The notes beneath the pieces are model-generated. The model did not search any database. It worked only from the letters and a program-made list of their open reading frames with translations, and was not told where the DNA came from. Made by a program: the position numbers and the translations under genes. From Mesorhizobium sp. WSM4904 (lineage in GTDB: Bacteria; Pseudomonadota; Alphaproteobacteria; Rhizobiales; Rhizobiaceae), in NCBI RefSeq assembly GCF_029674545.1, contig NZ_CP121354.1, positions 806,001-870,000 on the forward strand: a stretch of 64,000 bases of DNA. The letters run 5' to 3'. Below are positions 63,508 to 64,000 of the stretch, piece by piece. Position 1 is the first letter of the stretch. The number at the start of each line of letters is the position of its first letter.

Positions 63508-64000
63508 TTACGTGCCGTTGGAGTCTGGCCTTCGCCGCAACAACCCTTCCAACTCGCCCGCATCAGTCACCGCCGGCAGGCACACCTGTCCGCTGCAGAA
63601 CCAGGCGCCAAGCTTGTCCGTCGGCGGCAGCACGCCGCCGGGCAAAAGCGGTCGATTCGTTTCCGTACCAATCGTCACGACGATATCGACCCGACGCGGA
63701 TCGGGATTTCGATTCATGACCGGAACGAGGCTTGGAGATTCCGGCTTGTCTATGATGACGAGCTTCAGCGGTTCGAGCGCCAGCGCGCAGGCGTTGACGA
63801 TGCCGGCTTGGCCATAGGCCTGTTGCGCGGCGCGGCCCATGGCGAGCTCGGCGGTCGTCCAGGCTTTCTCCCAAAGGTCGAGATCGCCGGTGAGCGAGGA
63901 GAGCCGCACCAGCGCCTCGACGATCTGGCCGGTGGCTGACGGGATCGCTTCGTCGACATCGCCGCGGATGCGGATCGGAACGTCGCCGCTGTCCGACGCG
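63508..64000 (-). CDS. Thioredoxin-domain DUF255 protein (YyaL/spermatogenesis-associated 20 type), 3' part
   Basis: Only the C-terminal 160 or so residues are in the window; the frame is open to the right edge. The visible part includes AIPSATGQIVEALVRLSSLT, a helical (alpha/alpha-barrel) segment RAAQQAYGQAGIVNACALAL, and near the end GAWFCSGQVCLPAVTDAGEL, where the CSGQVC pair and downstream residues match the C-terminus of DUF255 proteins. The family couples a thioredoxin fold to a glycosidase-like barrel; its function is unknown. Its convergence with rho is typical of related genomes. Confidence 0.85.
   Translation of the reverse strand, partial: ASDSGDVPIRIRGDVDEAIPSATGQIVEALVRLSSLTGDLDLWEKAWTTAELAMGRAAQQAYGQAGIVNACALALEPLKLVIIDKPESPSLVPVMNRNPDPRRVDIVVTIGTETNRPLLPGGVLPPTDKLGAWFCSGQVCLPAVTDAGELEGLLRRRPDSNGT

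Overview
The window is GC-rich chromosomal DNA from an alphaproteobacterium of the Rhizobiales, most likely Mesorhizobium or a close Phyllobacteriaceae relative. The evidence is protein-level: rhizobial-style hrcA/rph, the maf-aroE-coaE-dnaQ-secB block and hemE-hemJ-rho. It is supported by the dense scatter of rhizobial intergenic mosaic palindromes (RIME-like) between genes. Species identity is inference; no rRNA gene is present.

Layout. 0-5 kb: a ferritin-like stress protein behind an EcfG-type promoter, then a TAXI-type TRAP transporter (binding protein, fused permease, DUF1850). 5-11 kb: a DGPF/YCII protein with an ECF42-like sigma factor, cysK, a LysE exporter and a PQQ-type sugar dehydrogenase. 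11-16 kb: hrcA divergent from rph, followed by a VOC protein, rdgB and hemW. 16-17.5 kb: an IS4-family insertion inside a palindromic repeat. 17.9-25.8 kb: rsmI, a YraN protein, uppP, GST, queG, an epimerase, mepA and glk. 26-32 kb: an MsbA-like ABC exporter, dapB, gpmA, tRNA-Leu(CAG), a cNMP-domain/thioredoxin-reductase-like fusion and a UBP zinc-finger protein. 32.8-38 kb: an Asp/Glu racemase-family protein with dadA, and a reverse-transsulfuration pair (CBS and CGL). 38-42 kb: a frameshifted YCII-like gene with an isochorismatase-family protein, HxlR divergent from a DJ-1 protein, and a FAD oxidoreductase with a candidate leader peptide. 42.8-46.9 kb: a taurine uptake and desulfonation operon (tauABC, a 66-aa ORF, tauD). 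47-50.5 kb: RlpA, PHB depolymerase and a transglutaminase-like protease. 50.7-59.7 kb: XRE, Smr, mltA, Tim44, fxsA, secB, dnaQ, coaE, aroE, maf and ppsR. 59.7-60.2 kb: a probable chromosomal replication origin. 60.2-63.2 kb: hemE, hemJ and rho. A partial DUF255 thioredoxin-domain gene runs off the right edge.

How it fits together. Around 59.7-60.2 kb most genes are transcribed away from the non-coding gap between ppsR and hemE. That gap carries DnaA-box-like 9-mers and an AT-rich stretch, and it occupies the same place as the hemE-linked origins of Caulobacter and Sinorhizobium. Sulfur metabolism is a recurring theme: cysK, CBS/CGL, tauABCD and the neighbouring FAD enzyme.

The most unusual structural signal is the repeat system. 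About 13 large double-palindrome elements (family A), five RIME-like elements (B), five related ones (C) and shorter D/E hairpins fill most intergenic gaps. Their stems differ between copies but change on both arms together, so hairpin formation is preserved while sequence is not. No clearly new defence, biosynthetic or symbiotic system is visible. The best leads are this repeat covariation, the fused thioredoxin-reductase-like protein lacking its CxxC, the two alternative-sigma promoters and the small ORFs in the sulfonate region.
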